Of a stretch of 15,530 nucleotides of DNA, positions 1 to 6,456 are shown piece after piece (position 1 is the stretch's first letter; each line of letters begins with the position of its first letter). The notes beneath the pieces were generated by a model. The model did not search any database. It worked only from the letters and a program-made list of their open reading frames with translations, and was not told the DNA's origin. The stretch lies in assembly GCA_009911175.1 (NCBI GenBank), contig QXWX01000134.1, forward strand, positions 1 to 15,530, in the 5' to 3' direction. Origin of the DNA: Lachnospiraceae bacterium. GTDB taxonomy: Bacteria; Bacillota_A; Clostridia; Lachnospirales; Lachnospiraceae. The translations under genes and the position numbers were made by a program.

Positions 1-1
1 T

Positions 2-106
2 GCCATTTCCGCAGGGGAATCTTGTGTAGAGGGAAGTTCAACAAAACACACTTCATTATTAGAGGGGATAGATGATGTCCTCCATTCTTTCAAAGCTGCC
101 TTATGA
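2..106 (+). CDS. Possible 3' end of a truncated upstream gene
   Basis: The second forward frame is open from the window edge to a TGA at 104-106 and gives a 34-residue tail ending SLLEGIDDVLHSFKAAL. The composition is protein-like and would fit an amphipathic helical C-terminus. If real, it overlaps the start of the next gene (72) by 35 bases, an arrangement common in translationally coupled genes of mobile elements. No family can be recognised from so short a piece, and an open frame of this length can arise by chance. Confidence 0.3.
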   Translation, partial: AISAGESCVEGSSTKHTSLLEGIDDVLHSFKAAL

Positions 107-419
107 CATGGAAACTTCCGAATCAGACTTTTCAAAAGACCTGCTGCTGCTGATACTGCAGGAATATGAGCTGTTTGTGGATTCGTTCCGCCTTGCGTGC
201 AGGAAGTTTAAGGGTAACAAGGAAAGCGCACAGCTTGCAAAGACAATGGGATTTGAATCGGACAGGGAATATAATGAAATCATGTTCCTGCGGGAGATTA
301 CTCACACTGTAAATGCCCTTAATGATATGGGCGACATAGTGAGGCTCTACTCCAAAAACCCTGATGCCGCCGCTGAAAGGCTTTCCAATCTTTTATCAGA
401 AGATTCCGATTCGGTATAG
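72..419 (+). CDS. Hypothetical 115-aa acidic helical protein, upstream of the integrase
   Basis: I do not recognise this protein. It is 115 residues long, has no cysteine motif, signal peptide or membrane segment, and looks mainly helical, with an acidic C-terminus (LLSEDSDSV). The start has two ATG codons in tandem (72 and 75) behind AGAGGGG at 61-67, a usable Shine-Dalgarno sequence. It lies 117 bases upstream of the integrase start and on the same strand, the position where integrative elements often keep an excisionase or a small regulator. It lacks an obvious helix-turn-helix or winged-helix signature and is longer than typical Xis proteins (about 60-70 aa), so an excisionase role is not claimed. 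Codon use and spacing support a real gene. Confidence 0.7.
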   Translation: MMSSILSKLPYDMETSESDFSKDLLLLILQEYELFVDSFRLACRKFKGNKESAQLAKTMGFESDREYNEIMFLREITHTVNALNDMGDIVRLYSKNPDAAAERLSNLLSEDSDSV

Positions 420-536
420 CAGGACAGCGGATTTTATGCTATCCTTATTTTCAGAAAGCATTCCATCAGTTCTGACTGCCATATCTGTTCAATGATTACA
501 TACGCAGAAATGCGTTCATTGAAAGGAGAAACGATT

Positions 537-1835
537 ATGGCAAAAGGATCAGTACGGAAGAAAGGAAAGAAATGGTACTACCGCTTTTATGTGGAGGACG
601 CAAGCGGAAACTTGGTACAGAAAGAGTGTGCAGGAACAGAAAACAAAAGCGAAACGGAAAAGCTGCTAAGGCAGTCAATGGAAGATTACGAAAGCAAGAA
701 ATTCATTGCAAAGGCGGACAATATCACGCTTGGGCAGTTGCTTGACACATGGGCAGAAGAAGAATTAAAGACAGGAACATTGAGCAATGGCACTGTCGGT
801 ACTTATTTACAGGCAATCGACCGTATTAAACAGCACCCTGTAAGCAGACGAAAGCTAAAAACGGTTACTTCGGGGCATTTACAGCAGTTCATGGATATCA
901 TGTCTTTTGGGGGCACGATTGAAGATTTTGTTTCCAAAGGGTATTCCAAAGACTATGTAAAGTCATTTTCTGCAGTATTACAGCAGTCATTCCGTTTTGC
1001 GGTGTTCCCGAAACAGTACATTACATTCAATCCCATGCAGTATGTGGTCATGAGGCATAAAAAGGACGATATGGACTTGTTTGCGGAAGAAACGGACACT
1101 GACAACGGCAAGGTCAAGCCACTGTCATTTGAGCAGTACCAAAAGCTGACTGCGCAGCTTGGGAAACGGAGCAAAGACGCAATTCTGCCCGTACAGATAG
1201 CTTATTTCACCGGACTCAGGCTTGGGGAAGTTGCAGGGCTGACTTGGCAGGACATCAACCTTGAGGAACAACATCTGACAGTCCGCAGGAGCGTCCGTTA
1301 CAACGGTGCTACCCACAAACATGAGATAGGTCCTACAAAGCGGAAGAAAGTGCGGATTGTTGATTTTGGCAATGCCCTCGCTGACATCTTGAGAAAAGCA
1401 AGGAAACAGCAGCTTAAAAACCGTATGCAGTATGGCGAACTCTATCACAGGAATTTCTACAGGGAAGTTACAGAGAAAAATCGGTTACATTATGAGTATT
1501 ACAACTTGGGAATGGCAGAGGATGTGCCGGAGGATTATACGGAAATCTCCTTTGTATGCCTAAGGGAAGATGGCTGTCTTGAACTTCCAGCCACCGTAGA
1601 AACAGCCTGCCGGACAGCGGCAAGGAAAGTACCAGAGTTAGAGGGTTTCCACTTCCACACATTGAGGCATACCTACACAACGAACCTGTTATCAAACGGG
1701 GCACAGCCAAAAGATGTGCAGGAGCTTTTAGGGCACTCGGACGTAAGCACCACCATGAATGTCTATGCACACGCTACAAGGGAGGCGAAGCGGGATTCCG
1801 CAAAGCTATTGGATAAGGTTGTGGGAATGAGTTAA
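537..1835 (+). CDS. int: Tyrosine recombinase / phage-type integrase
   Basis: This is a site-specific recombinase that would integrate and excise the element carrying it. The start at 537 (432 aa) is preferred over an upstream in-frame ATG at 492 because GAAAGGAG lies 8 bases before it and the protein then begins MAKGSVRKKGKKWYYRF, a typical AP2-like arm-binding N-terminus. A SAM-like core-binding domain follows (about residues 60-170), then the catalytic domain. The visible catalytic set is complete: Arg228 in TGLRLGEV, Lys268 in the TKRKKVRIV hairpin, His374 and Arg377 in HTLRH, His400 in LLGHSDV, and nucleophile Tyr410 in MNVYAHA. An extended insert (about residues 295-345) separates the beta-hairpin from the HxxR box, as in many Firmicutes conjugative-element integrases. 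The intact residues suggest an active enzyme. The direction of the gene suggests that the element lies to the left and its end just to the right. Confidence 0.95.
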   Translation: MAKGSVRKKGKKWYYRFYVEDASGNLVQKECAGTENKSETEKLLRQSMEDYESKKFIAKADNITLGQLLDTWAEEELKTGTLSNGTVGTYLQAIDRIKQHPVSRRKLKTVTSGHLQQFMDIMSFGGTIEDFVSKGYSKDYVKSFSAVLQQSFRFAVFPKQYITFNPMQYVVMRHKKDDMDLFAEETDTDNGKVKPLSFEQYQKLTAQLGKRSKDAILPVQIAYFTGLRLGEVAGLTWQDINLEEQHLTVRRSVRYNGATHKHEIGPTKRKKVRIVDFGNALADILRKARKQQLKNRMQYGELYHRNFYREVTEKNRLHYEYYNLGMAEDVPEDYTEISFVCLREDGCLELPATVETACRTAARKVPELEGFHFHTLRHTYTTNLLSNGAQPKDVQELLGHSDVSTTMNVYAHATREAKRDSAKLLDKVVGMS

Positions 1836-1838
1836 AAA

Positions 1839-1892
1839 CAAAAACTGAATATCAAAAACTTTCCCTTGTAACTTGCTGATAAGGGCAAAAAC
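1839..1892 (+). repeat. Three CAAAAAC direct repeats downstream of the integrase
   Basis: CAAAAACT occurs at 1839-1846 and again at 1853-1860, 14 bases apart. A third CAAAAAC starts at 1886. Short direct repeats next to the integrase gene of Tn916-like elements are arm-type binding sites for the integrase N-terminal domain. That role is inferred here from position and spacing only. Confidence 0.4.
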
Positions 1893-1900
1893 AAGGGAAA
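1860..1900. repeat. 10-bp inverted repeat after the integrase
   Basis: TTTCCCTTGT at 1860-1869 is the exact reverse complement of ACAAGGGAAA at 1891-1900, with a 21-base loop. No T-run follows on either strand, so it is not a classical terminator. It overlaps the CAAAAAC repeats and may belong to the recombination site of the element, or act as a weak transcript 3' hairpin. Confidence 0.5.
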
Positions 1901-1982
1901 AGGATACATATTTTGAGGTTGGGCATACCGCAAAGCCTTGAAAATAAAGGAAAGTTAGGACAGTTAGTAGATAAACTGGAAT

Positions 1983-2165
1983 TTACTTATCTTCATCGTC
2001 AAGTCCGAGTGCCGTTTCAATTTCAGTATCCTCAGCTGTTTTCTTTCCAGTAATATCTTTATACGCTTCTTTTACACCGTTTTTTACTGCCCACTTCACA
2101 ATAAAATACAATGCAATCAAAATAATGATTGCAGTTCCGCCACTGATTCCTAATTCTTCCCACAT
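1983..2165 (-). CDS. Small single-pass membrane protein, DUF6019-like
   Basis: A 60-residue protein with one hydrophobic segment at about residues 9-27 (TAIIILIALYFIVKWAV), followed by a basic juxtamembrane stretch (KNGVKEAYKDITGKK) and an acidic tail (ALGLDDEDK). The pattern predicts an N-out, C-in or short-hairpin membrane peptide. It resembles the small clostridial proteins annotated as DUF6019, whose function I do not know; this assignment is from memory of the family pattern. The start is supported by GGAGGA 8 bases upstream of the ATG. It lies close to the probable end of the integrated element and may be either element cargo or a host gene. Confidence 0.75.
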   Translation of the reverse strand: MWEELGISGGTAIIILIALYFIVKWAVKNGVKEAYKDITGKKTAEDTEIETALGLDDEDK

Positions 2166-2231
2166 AATTTATTCCTCCAATTTCATAAATCCCGATTTTC
2201 TGTTTCCTATATCTTCCCGCCAAACAGGAAG

Positions 2232-2801
2232 TTATTGATACCTTCCTGTGTAAACATTTTTTGCTTCAGATGTCCATTTCTTAACAAACTCTGTCTTTGC
2301 GTCAGTATAAGCATCCCGATTATGTCCAAACATCTTCCACAATTTCAATTTCATCTTTTCGTATTCCTTGGCTATTTGTGTATGCTCATTCAAATAATCT
2401 CTAAAATACAATTCATCATTATCTCCAGTATAGCGGAGGTGTACATGAAAAACTTTATCAGCAAATCCGTCTTTCGTATATCCACGATTAAACGATATTC
2501 TGCCCGCTTCTTTTGACATCCGAATAAACCCGTTCTTTTCAATTACTTTTGCAGTGTTCTCAATATCGGAATCCTTTGATACTTCAATCAGTACATCAAC
2601 AATATCTTTTGCCCATATTCCAGATATTGCAGTACTCCCAATATGACTAATTCTCTCAACCTGGCACTGTGACAATGTGATTTTCAGGAAAGATTCCATT
2701 TCATCATAAAATATATTCCATTTATCATTATGTGGGACAAGGAACACGGGAAACAGTTCCCATAATTCTTCCAAAAGCATTTCCGATAGTTCTTTTCCCA
2801 T
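2232..2801 (-). CDS. GrpB / UPF0157 family protein (nucleotidyltransferase fold)
   Basis: A 189-residue soluble protein carrying the GrpB-family signature VERISHIGSTAISG at about residues 48-61, followed by AKDIVDVLIEV (64-74) with the conserved acidic residue of the DxxVxV strand. The C-terminal part contains LYFRDYLNEHTQIAKEYEKM, the YxxLK-like helix region typical of the family. The family has a nucleotidyltransferase-like fold; members are often encoded with resistance or accessory genes and their substrates are mostly unknown. The start is fixed by GGAGGATAG just upstream, which also contains the stop of a small leader ORF (2807-2893). The length is normal for the family. It is probably transcribed from the promoter at 2940-2968. 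Confidence 0.85.
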   Translation of the reverse strand: MGKELSEMLLEELWELFPVFLVPHNDKWNIFYDEMESFLKITLSQCQVERISHIGSTAISGIWAKDIVDVLIEVSKDSDIENTAKVIEKNGFIRMSKEAGRISFNRGYTKDGFADKVFHVHLRYTGDNDELYFRDYLNEHTQIAKEYEKMKLKLWKMFGHNRDAYTDAKTEFVKKWTSEAKNVYTGRYQ

Positions 2802-2806
2802 TTACA

Positions 2807-2893
2807 CTATCCTCCACAATTCCTATCTCTCCTATTGCATCCAATCGATCTGCATCTTGCACTTTTTACATAAATCTGTGTATAGTTTTTCAT
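2807..2893 (-). CDS. Possible 28-aa leader peptide upstream of grpB-like gene
   Basis: An ATG at 2893-2891 preceded by AGGAGCGTAATC opens a 28-codon frame beginning MKNYTQIYVKSARCRS, rich in Arg and Cys, with its TAG at 2809-2807. The grpB-like ribosome binding site lies within its last codons (GGA GGA TAG), so translation of the two would be coupled. The product matches nothing I know. A competing, more protein-like frame runs through the same DNA (TTG at 2927 to TAG at 2832). Confidence 0.35.
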   Translation of the reverse strand: MKNYTQIYVKSARCRSIGCNRRDRNCGG

Positions 2894-2927
2894 GATTACG
2901 CTCCTGTATCTGCTCGGTAAATCCCAA
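2832..2927 (-). pseudogene. Possible small CxxC protein or gene-tail fragment
   Basis: In another minus-strand frame the leader reads GFTEQIQERNHEKLYTDLC, then KKCKMQIDWMQ and a TAG at 2832-2834. The mix of residues and a CxxC pair look like a real protein end. There is no ATG: the frame has only a TTG at 2927 without a Shine-Dalgarno sequence, and a TGA lies just upstream at about 2947. It could be a remnant of a lost gene, a small protein with a non-standard start, or chance. Confidence 0.25.
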
Positions 2928-2939
2928 TTTGTCTATTCG

Positions 2940-2968
2940 ATTGTATCATGATGCCAGGCTTTTTTCTA
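2940..2968 (-). promoter_or_regulatory. Probable sigma-A promoter of the grpB-like gene (copy 1)
   Basis: On the minus strand the -35 is TAGAAA (2968-2963), the spacer is 17 bases and the -10 is TACAAT (2945-2940), preceded by TGA to give an extended -10 (TGATACAAT). Start of transcription is expected near 2933, leaving a leader of about 130 bases. A near-identical segment precedes the RibD-like gene. Confidence 0.55.
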
Positions 2969-3147
2969 CGAAAATGCACTGAATTTTTTCTTGCGCTGCC
3001 CAATGTCTGTGTGCTAGAATAAGAAAAAGCATATTTTCTAAAGTTCAATGATACTGGAACATCGGATTCCGGTATATCTGCAACATATCAATGCAAGGGA
3101 CTCTATTCCCTTCCCTTTCAGAAAATTCGTGCTTTTATCCAGATAAG

Positions 3148-3185
3148 CAGGAGGTTTTCTGAATGGTAAGCAGGAAAATCTCCTG
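3148..3185 (-). terminator. Hairpin downstream of the RibD-like gene
   Basis: CAGGAGGTTTTC (3148-3159) pairs with GAAAATCTCCTG (3174-3185) with one mismatch and a 14-base loop. An outer pair GATAAGC (3142-3148) / GCTTATC (3199-3205) could extend it to the stop codon. There is no U-tract, so it is either a weak terminator or a transcript-end stabilising structure. Confidence 0.45.
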
Positions 3186-3200
3186 AACACAACAGAAAGC

Positions 3201-3884
3201 TTATCCATGAATCACCTCATACCGCAATCGAAGATATGAGTTTTCCAAAACCACGCATTCCTGTAATTTCAGCACACCCAATTTTGATAATTCGCTTTCT
3301 GACAACAAGGATTGTCCGTCAATTAAGGTAGAAGTATCTTTGCCGCCGATTAAAACAGGAGCGACAACGATATCAATGTAATCAATCAGCTTTTCACGAA
3401 GAAACAGCCCGTTTAATGTACCGCCGGTTTGTATCGTGATCCTCTCACATCCAAATTCTGATCTTAGTTTTGTAAGAACCTCTTTCAGCGACAGTTCTTT
3501 TTGATATATGATATGAAGGTTGTCTTCTTCCACTTCAAATGCCGGATGGTTTTCATTCGATGTAACCAGCACAAATTGTTTTGATAAAGCACAAAGATAA
3601 CGTATGCCATGTTCCTTTAGATGCTGATTATCAATCGAAACAAAGGACACAGGCGTTTTTTGGGGCATGTCCTCTGTGTTCGCGCCGATCTTGGCCTGCA
3701 CTCTGCCGGAATTCAGCGACCACAGATCCGTTGTCTGTTCGATTTCATAATATTGATGTAATCCTTCCTTCACTCCTGTGATTTTAGGAAAATCCTTATC
3801 CACGTCTAAGCTGTCTGACGCACCGGTGCTGATTTTTCCGTCAACAGACATCAGCATAAATAATGTTGTAACAGGTCTGTTCAT
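3201..3884 (-). CDS. RibD C-terminal / dihydrofolate-reductase-like family protein
   Basis: A 227-residue oxidoreductase of the RibD_C family, which has a DHFR fold and uses NADPH in riboflavin synthesis; stand-alone members also act as general reductases with unknown substrates. The protein begins MNRPVTTLFMLMSVDGKIS, the conserved first strand and substrate loop. It carries the cofactor-binding TGGTLNG at about 153-159 and VAPVLIGG at about 174-181. It lacks the RibD N-terminal deaminase domain and no other riboflavin gene is nearby, so a biosynthetic role is unlikely. The start at 3884 is chosen over an in-frame ATG at 3965 because GGAGGTATAAA lies directly before it and the longer version would translate a leader hairpin. 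It has its own promoter (3976-4004). Confidence 0.85.
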   Translation of the reverse strand: MNRPVTTLFMLMSVDGKISTGASDSLDVDKDFPKITGVKEGLHQYYEIEQTTDLWSLNSGRVQAKIGANTEDMPQKTPVSFVSIDNQHLKEHGIRYLCALSKQFVLVTSNENHPAFEVEEDNLHIIYQKELSLKEVLTKLRSEFGCERITIQTGGTLNGLFLREKLIDYIDIVVAPVLIGGKDTSTLIDGQSLLSESELSKLGVLKLQECVVLENSYLRLRYEVIHG

Positions 3885-3905
3885 TTTATACCTCCAATCA
3901 ATTGT

Positions 3906-3963
3906 GAGCACTCTCGGAAACTCCCTTGCACCCATCTTTGCGGCTGAGTTTCCGAGAATGCTC
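3906..3963 (-). promoter_or_regulatory. Long inverted repeat / hairpin in the 5' leader of the RibD-like gene
   Basis: GAGCACTCTCGGAAACTC (3906-3923) and GAGTTTCCGAGAATGCTC (3946-3963) pair at 17 of 18 positions around a 22-base loop. The predicted transcript start (about 3969) puts this hairpin at the very 5' end of the mRNA, and it ends about 10-15 bases before the ribosome binding site. It is not followed by a U-tract. It could be a 5' stabiliser, a protein-binding operator or a regulatory RNA element. Confidence 0.7.
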
Positions 3964-3975
3964 ATTGTCTATCTG

Positions 3976-4004
3976 ATTGTATCACAGCACCAGGCACTTT
4001 TCCA
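3976..4004 (-). promoter_or_regulatory. Probable sigma-A promoter of the RibD-like gene (copy 2)
   Basis: The -35 is TGGAAA (4004-3999), the spacer 17 bases and the -10 TACAAT (3981-3976), with TGA before it giving TGATACAAT. It shares GCCTGG, TGATACAATC and ATAGACAA with copy 1 at the same relative positions. It lies between the GH95 stop (4022) and the reductase, so the reductase is probably transcribed separately from the sugar operon. Confidence 0.55.
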
Positions 4005-4021
4005 GAACAAAGTGTAATGTA

Positions 4022-6379
4022 TCATCCATTAAATACCGCTTCCATCCGGTAAGCTTCCCCTACCTGCGTCTCCCACACATAACGCCCCTTTTCATCCACA
4101 GAAACCGGAACTTCCTTCCCGGCCGTGGACACCGCAAGCTTCTCCCCGCAGCGGACTACAGCCCTTCCGCCCTTCTTCGCATAGAGAACCGCTTCCTTCA
4201 GCCTCCCGTCCTGCCAGCAGATATCCGTTTCAAATCCGCCTTCCGCGCAAAGTCCCGTCACACGCCCCTCTTTCCAGGATGAGGGCAGAGCCGGGAGAAG
4301 GCGGATCTCGTCCAGATGGCTCTGCAGCAGCAACTGCGCGATCCCGCAGGCGCCGCCCAGGTTGCCGTCGATCTGGAATACCCAGGGAATGCCCGGAATC
4401 CGGTCCAGCGGCGGGTGCATGTCGAACAGGTTGGGGGCGGTCAGCTTTCCTAACAGGTCATGGATATACCGGACCGCGCTGTCCCCGTCGCCGAACCGCG
4501 CGTACAGGTTGATGAGCCACGCGCAGCTCCATCCCGTATGTCCTCCTCCGTGCTGCATGCGCCGCTCCAGTGCCTTTTTTCCAGCCTCCAGCAGCTCCGC
4601 ATTTTCATATTCATTGATCTGATTGGACGGAAAAATGGGATAGAGATGGGAAAAATGCCGATGGCCGATCTCCCATTCGTCATAGTCTTCCCGCCATTCC
4701 ATCAGCTGACCGTGCCTGCCGACACCAAAGCCGGGCAGCTTTTCCAAAATCCGGACTGCCTGCTCTCCCAGGTCGGACTGCTTTCCAAGGATCCGCTCGC
4801 TCTCCAAAAACTGGATCAGAATATCCCGCAGGATTGCCGTGTCCATGGTGGAGCTCATGCAGAGCCGCCCGGTCTTTCCATTTTTCATGATATATGTATT
4901 TTCCGGAGAAACGGACGGGCAGATCACCAGCTCCCCCTCATCCTCCATCAGAAAATCCCCGAAAAACTGTACGCATTCAAACAAAATCGGGTACATCCGT
5001 TCCAGGAAATCCTGATCCATCGTATACCGGAAATGCTTCCAGATGTGGGTCGCCAGCCATGCGCCGCCCATCACCCAATAGGTCGCCGGAATGGCCAGAT
5101 CCTGGGGAGCCGTATCCGCCCACACGTCGGTATTGTGGTGGGCCACAAACCCGCGGCAGCCGTACATTTCCCGGGCCGTGCGCTTTCCGTTTTCCAGCAT
5201 CCGCTCCAGATGTTCGAACAAAGGCATATGGCACTCGGAAAGGTTGCAGATCTCCGCGGGCCAGTAATTCATCTGCGTATTGATATTGATGGTATACTTG
5301 GAATCCCAGATGGGCTCCAGCTTTTCGCACCAGATCCCCTGCAGATTGGCCGGAAGCCCTCCCGGCTGGCTGCAGGACATCAGCAGGTAGCGGCCGTATG
5401 CATAGTAAAGCGCCGCCATTCCATGATCTGTACCGCCCTCGGCAATCCGACGCAGACGCTCATCCGTGGGAAGCCGCTCCAGATCCGCGGTCATCTGCGG
5501 ATGCGCTTTGTTCTCCGCTGCCCCGGCTCCCAGCACAAGCACCGACCTGCCAAACATTTTCGAATGCCTGCGGATATGTGCCTCCCGTACCTCCTCGAAG
5601 CCTTCAAACGTCAGCCCCGCCATTTGCTCCCGCAGATATGCATAGCAGTCGGTAATCTTCTTCTCCCGCAGCGGATAGGTGGTAACGCCGTTCACATAGA
5701 TCACCGCCCGGTCGGCATTTCTGATCACCAGATGCTCCCCGATCGTCTGAACACTTCCGCCCTGTACGCAGGCCTTCGCCTGTATGCAGAACTCGCTCCC
5801 GCCTTTTCCCAGATCCCCGTCGATATAGATCGTGTCCTCTCCCGCGCTTCCCGCGCAGTTATAGTATCTCCCTCTCGTCAGCAGACCCGACATGGAAAGG
5901 CTTCCCGGCCTGTCCGCCGAGAATTCCACCGCCAGAGTATCCGCTTCCAGGGAAATGAAAGCCTTCATTATATAGGTGATCCCATTCTGCTGATAACGGA
6001 CCGTGACGATTCCATTTTCCAGGTCCAGCTCACGCCGATACCCGGAAATCTCACCGCCGCTGTTTTGAATCTTGTAGGAAAATTCCCCCAGTGTCTGGAA
6101 CGGCCTCTGGCTCTGTGGTGTTCCGGACAAGGCGTATACACTCAGCTCTTCGGCCTCCTCGATTTTTCCTTCCTTTATCAGGCGTCGGATTTCCGGAAAA
6201 TGCTTCGACGCATCCGGATTGATCCGGTCGATCGGACCGCCGTAGACCACACTTTCCTCGTTCATCTGGATCCTGCCCGTAGATGGCTCGCCGTATACCA
6301 TTGCTCCCAGACGGCCATTACCGAGAGGCAGCGCCTGCAGCCATTCCTTCGCATGATCCGCATAGAATATTTTGTACAT
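4022..6379 (-). CDS. Glycoside hydrolase family 95 (alpha-L-fucosidase type)
   Basis: A 785-residue cytoplasmic glycosidase; GH95 inverting enzymes remove alpha-1,2-linked L-fucose (some act on alpha-L-galactose). The N-terminal domain has the hallmark LPLGNGRLGAMVYG and MNEESVVYGG, and the (alpha/alpha)6 barrel follows. Residues matching the Bifidobacterium AfcA catalytic set are seen: Asn365/Asn367 in TININTQMNYWPAE, Glu493 in CPSVSPENTY and Asp671 in VFQIDGNLGG. The start at 6379 is preferred over an ATG at 6397, because GGAGGAGAC sits ahead of the second ATG and the family core begins there. There is no signal peptide, so the substrate must be imported. It is the last gene of the operon, 77 bases after the GH31 gene. 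No strong terminator follows, only a 6-bp hairpin at 3995-4014. Confidence 0.9.
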   Translation of the reverse strand: MYKIFYADHAKEWLQALPLGNGRLGAMVYGEPSTGRIQMNEESVVYGGPIDRINPDASKHFPEIRRLIKEGKIEEAEELSVYALSGTPQSQRPFQTLGEFSYKIQNSGGEISGYRRELDLENGIVTVRYQQNGITYIMKAFISLEADTLAVEFSADRPGSLSMSGLLTRGRYYNCAGSAGEDTIYIDGDLGKGGSEFCIQAKACVQGGSVQTIGEHLVIRNADRAVIYVNGVTTYPLREKKITDCYAYLREQMAGLTFEGFEEVREAHIRRHSKMFGRSVLVLGAGAAENKAHPQMTADLERLPTDERLRRIAEGGTDHGMAALYYAYGRYLLMSCSQPGGLPANLQGIWCEKLEPIWDSKYTININTQMNYWPAEICNLSECHMPLFEHLERMLENGKRTAREMYGCRGFVAHHNTDVWADTAPQDLAIPATYWVMGGAWLATHIWKHFRYTMDQDFLERMYPILFECVQFFGDFLMEDEGELVICPSVSPENTYIMKNGKTGRLCMSSTMDTAILRDILIQFLESERILGKQSDLGEQAVRILEKLPGFGVGRHGQLMEWREDYDEWEIGHRHFSHLYPIFPSNQINEYENAELLEAGKKALERRMQHGGGHTGWSCAWLINLYARFGDGDSAVRYIHDLLGKLTAPNLFDMHPPLDRIPGIPWVFQIDGNLGGACGIAQLLLQSHLDEIRLLPALPSSWKEGRVTGLCAEGGFETDICWQDGRLKEAVLYAKKGGRAVVRCGEKLAVSTAGKEVPVSVDEKGRYVWETQVGEAYRMEAVFNG

Positions 6380-6456
6380 TTTTTGTGTCTCCTCCATTAT
6401 TATGAACCCGCCCCATCACGGTATTGACCGGATGCCATGCATCGCGCGTTCCTGAC

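Larger units (their letters stand above)
2802..3200. other. Intergenic region between grpB-like and RibD-like genes
   Basis: This 399-base AT-rich stretch contains the two overlapping small frames and the promoter listed separately. It also has a minor hairpin AAGGGA-ctctat-TCCCTT at 3095-3112 and the larger hairpin 3148-3185. I see no other coding sequence between 2970 and 3147 on either strand. Confidence 0.6.

Noticed and set aside
492..536. Upstream integrase start at 492
   Set aside because: No ribosome binding site, whereas GAAAGGAG precedes the ATG at 537, where the conserved arm-binding domain begins.
2213..2231. Hairpin after the grpB-like gene (CTTCC / GGAAG)
   Set aside because: Only five base pairs and no U-tract, too weak to call a terminator.
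3885..3965. N-terminal extension of the RibD-like protein to an ATG at 3965
   Set aside because: The extension translates the leader hairpin, has no Shine-Dalgarno sequence, and the family start MNRPVTT has a strong one.
4460..6427. A 655-codon open frame on the plus strand, antisense to the GH95 gene
   Set aside because: Its product is rich in His, Pro, Arg and Gln with no recognisable domain, and the opposite strand carries a complete GH95 enzyme with all catalytic motifs. It is a by-product of GC-biased codon use.
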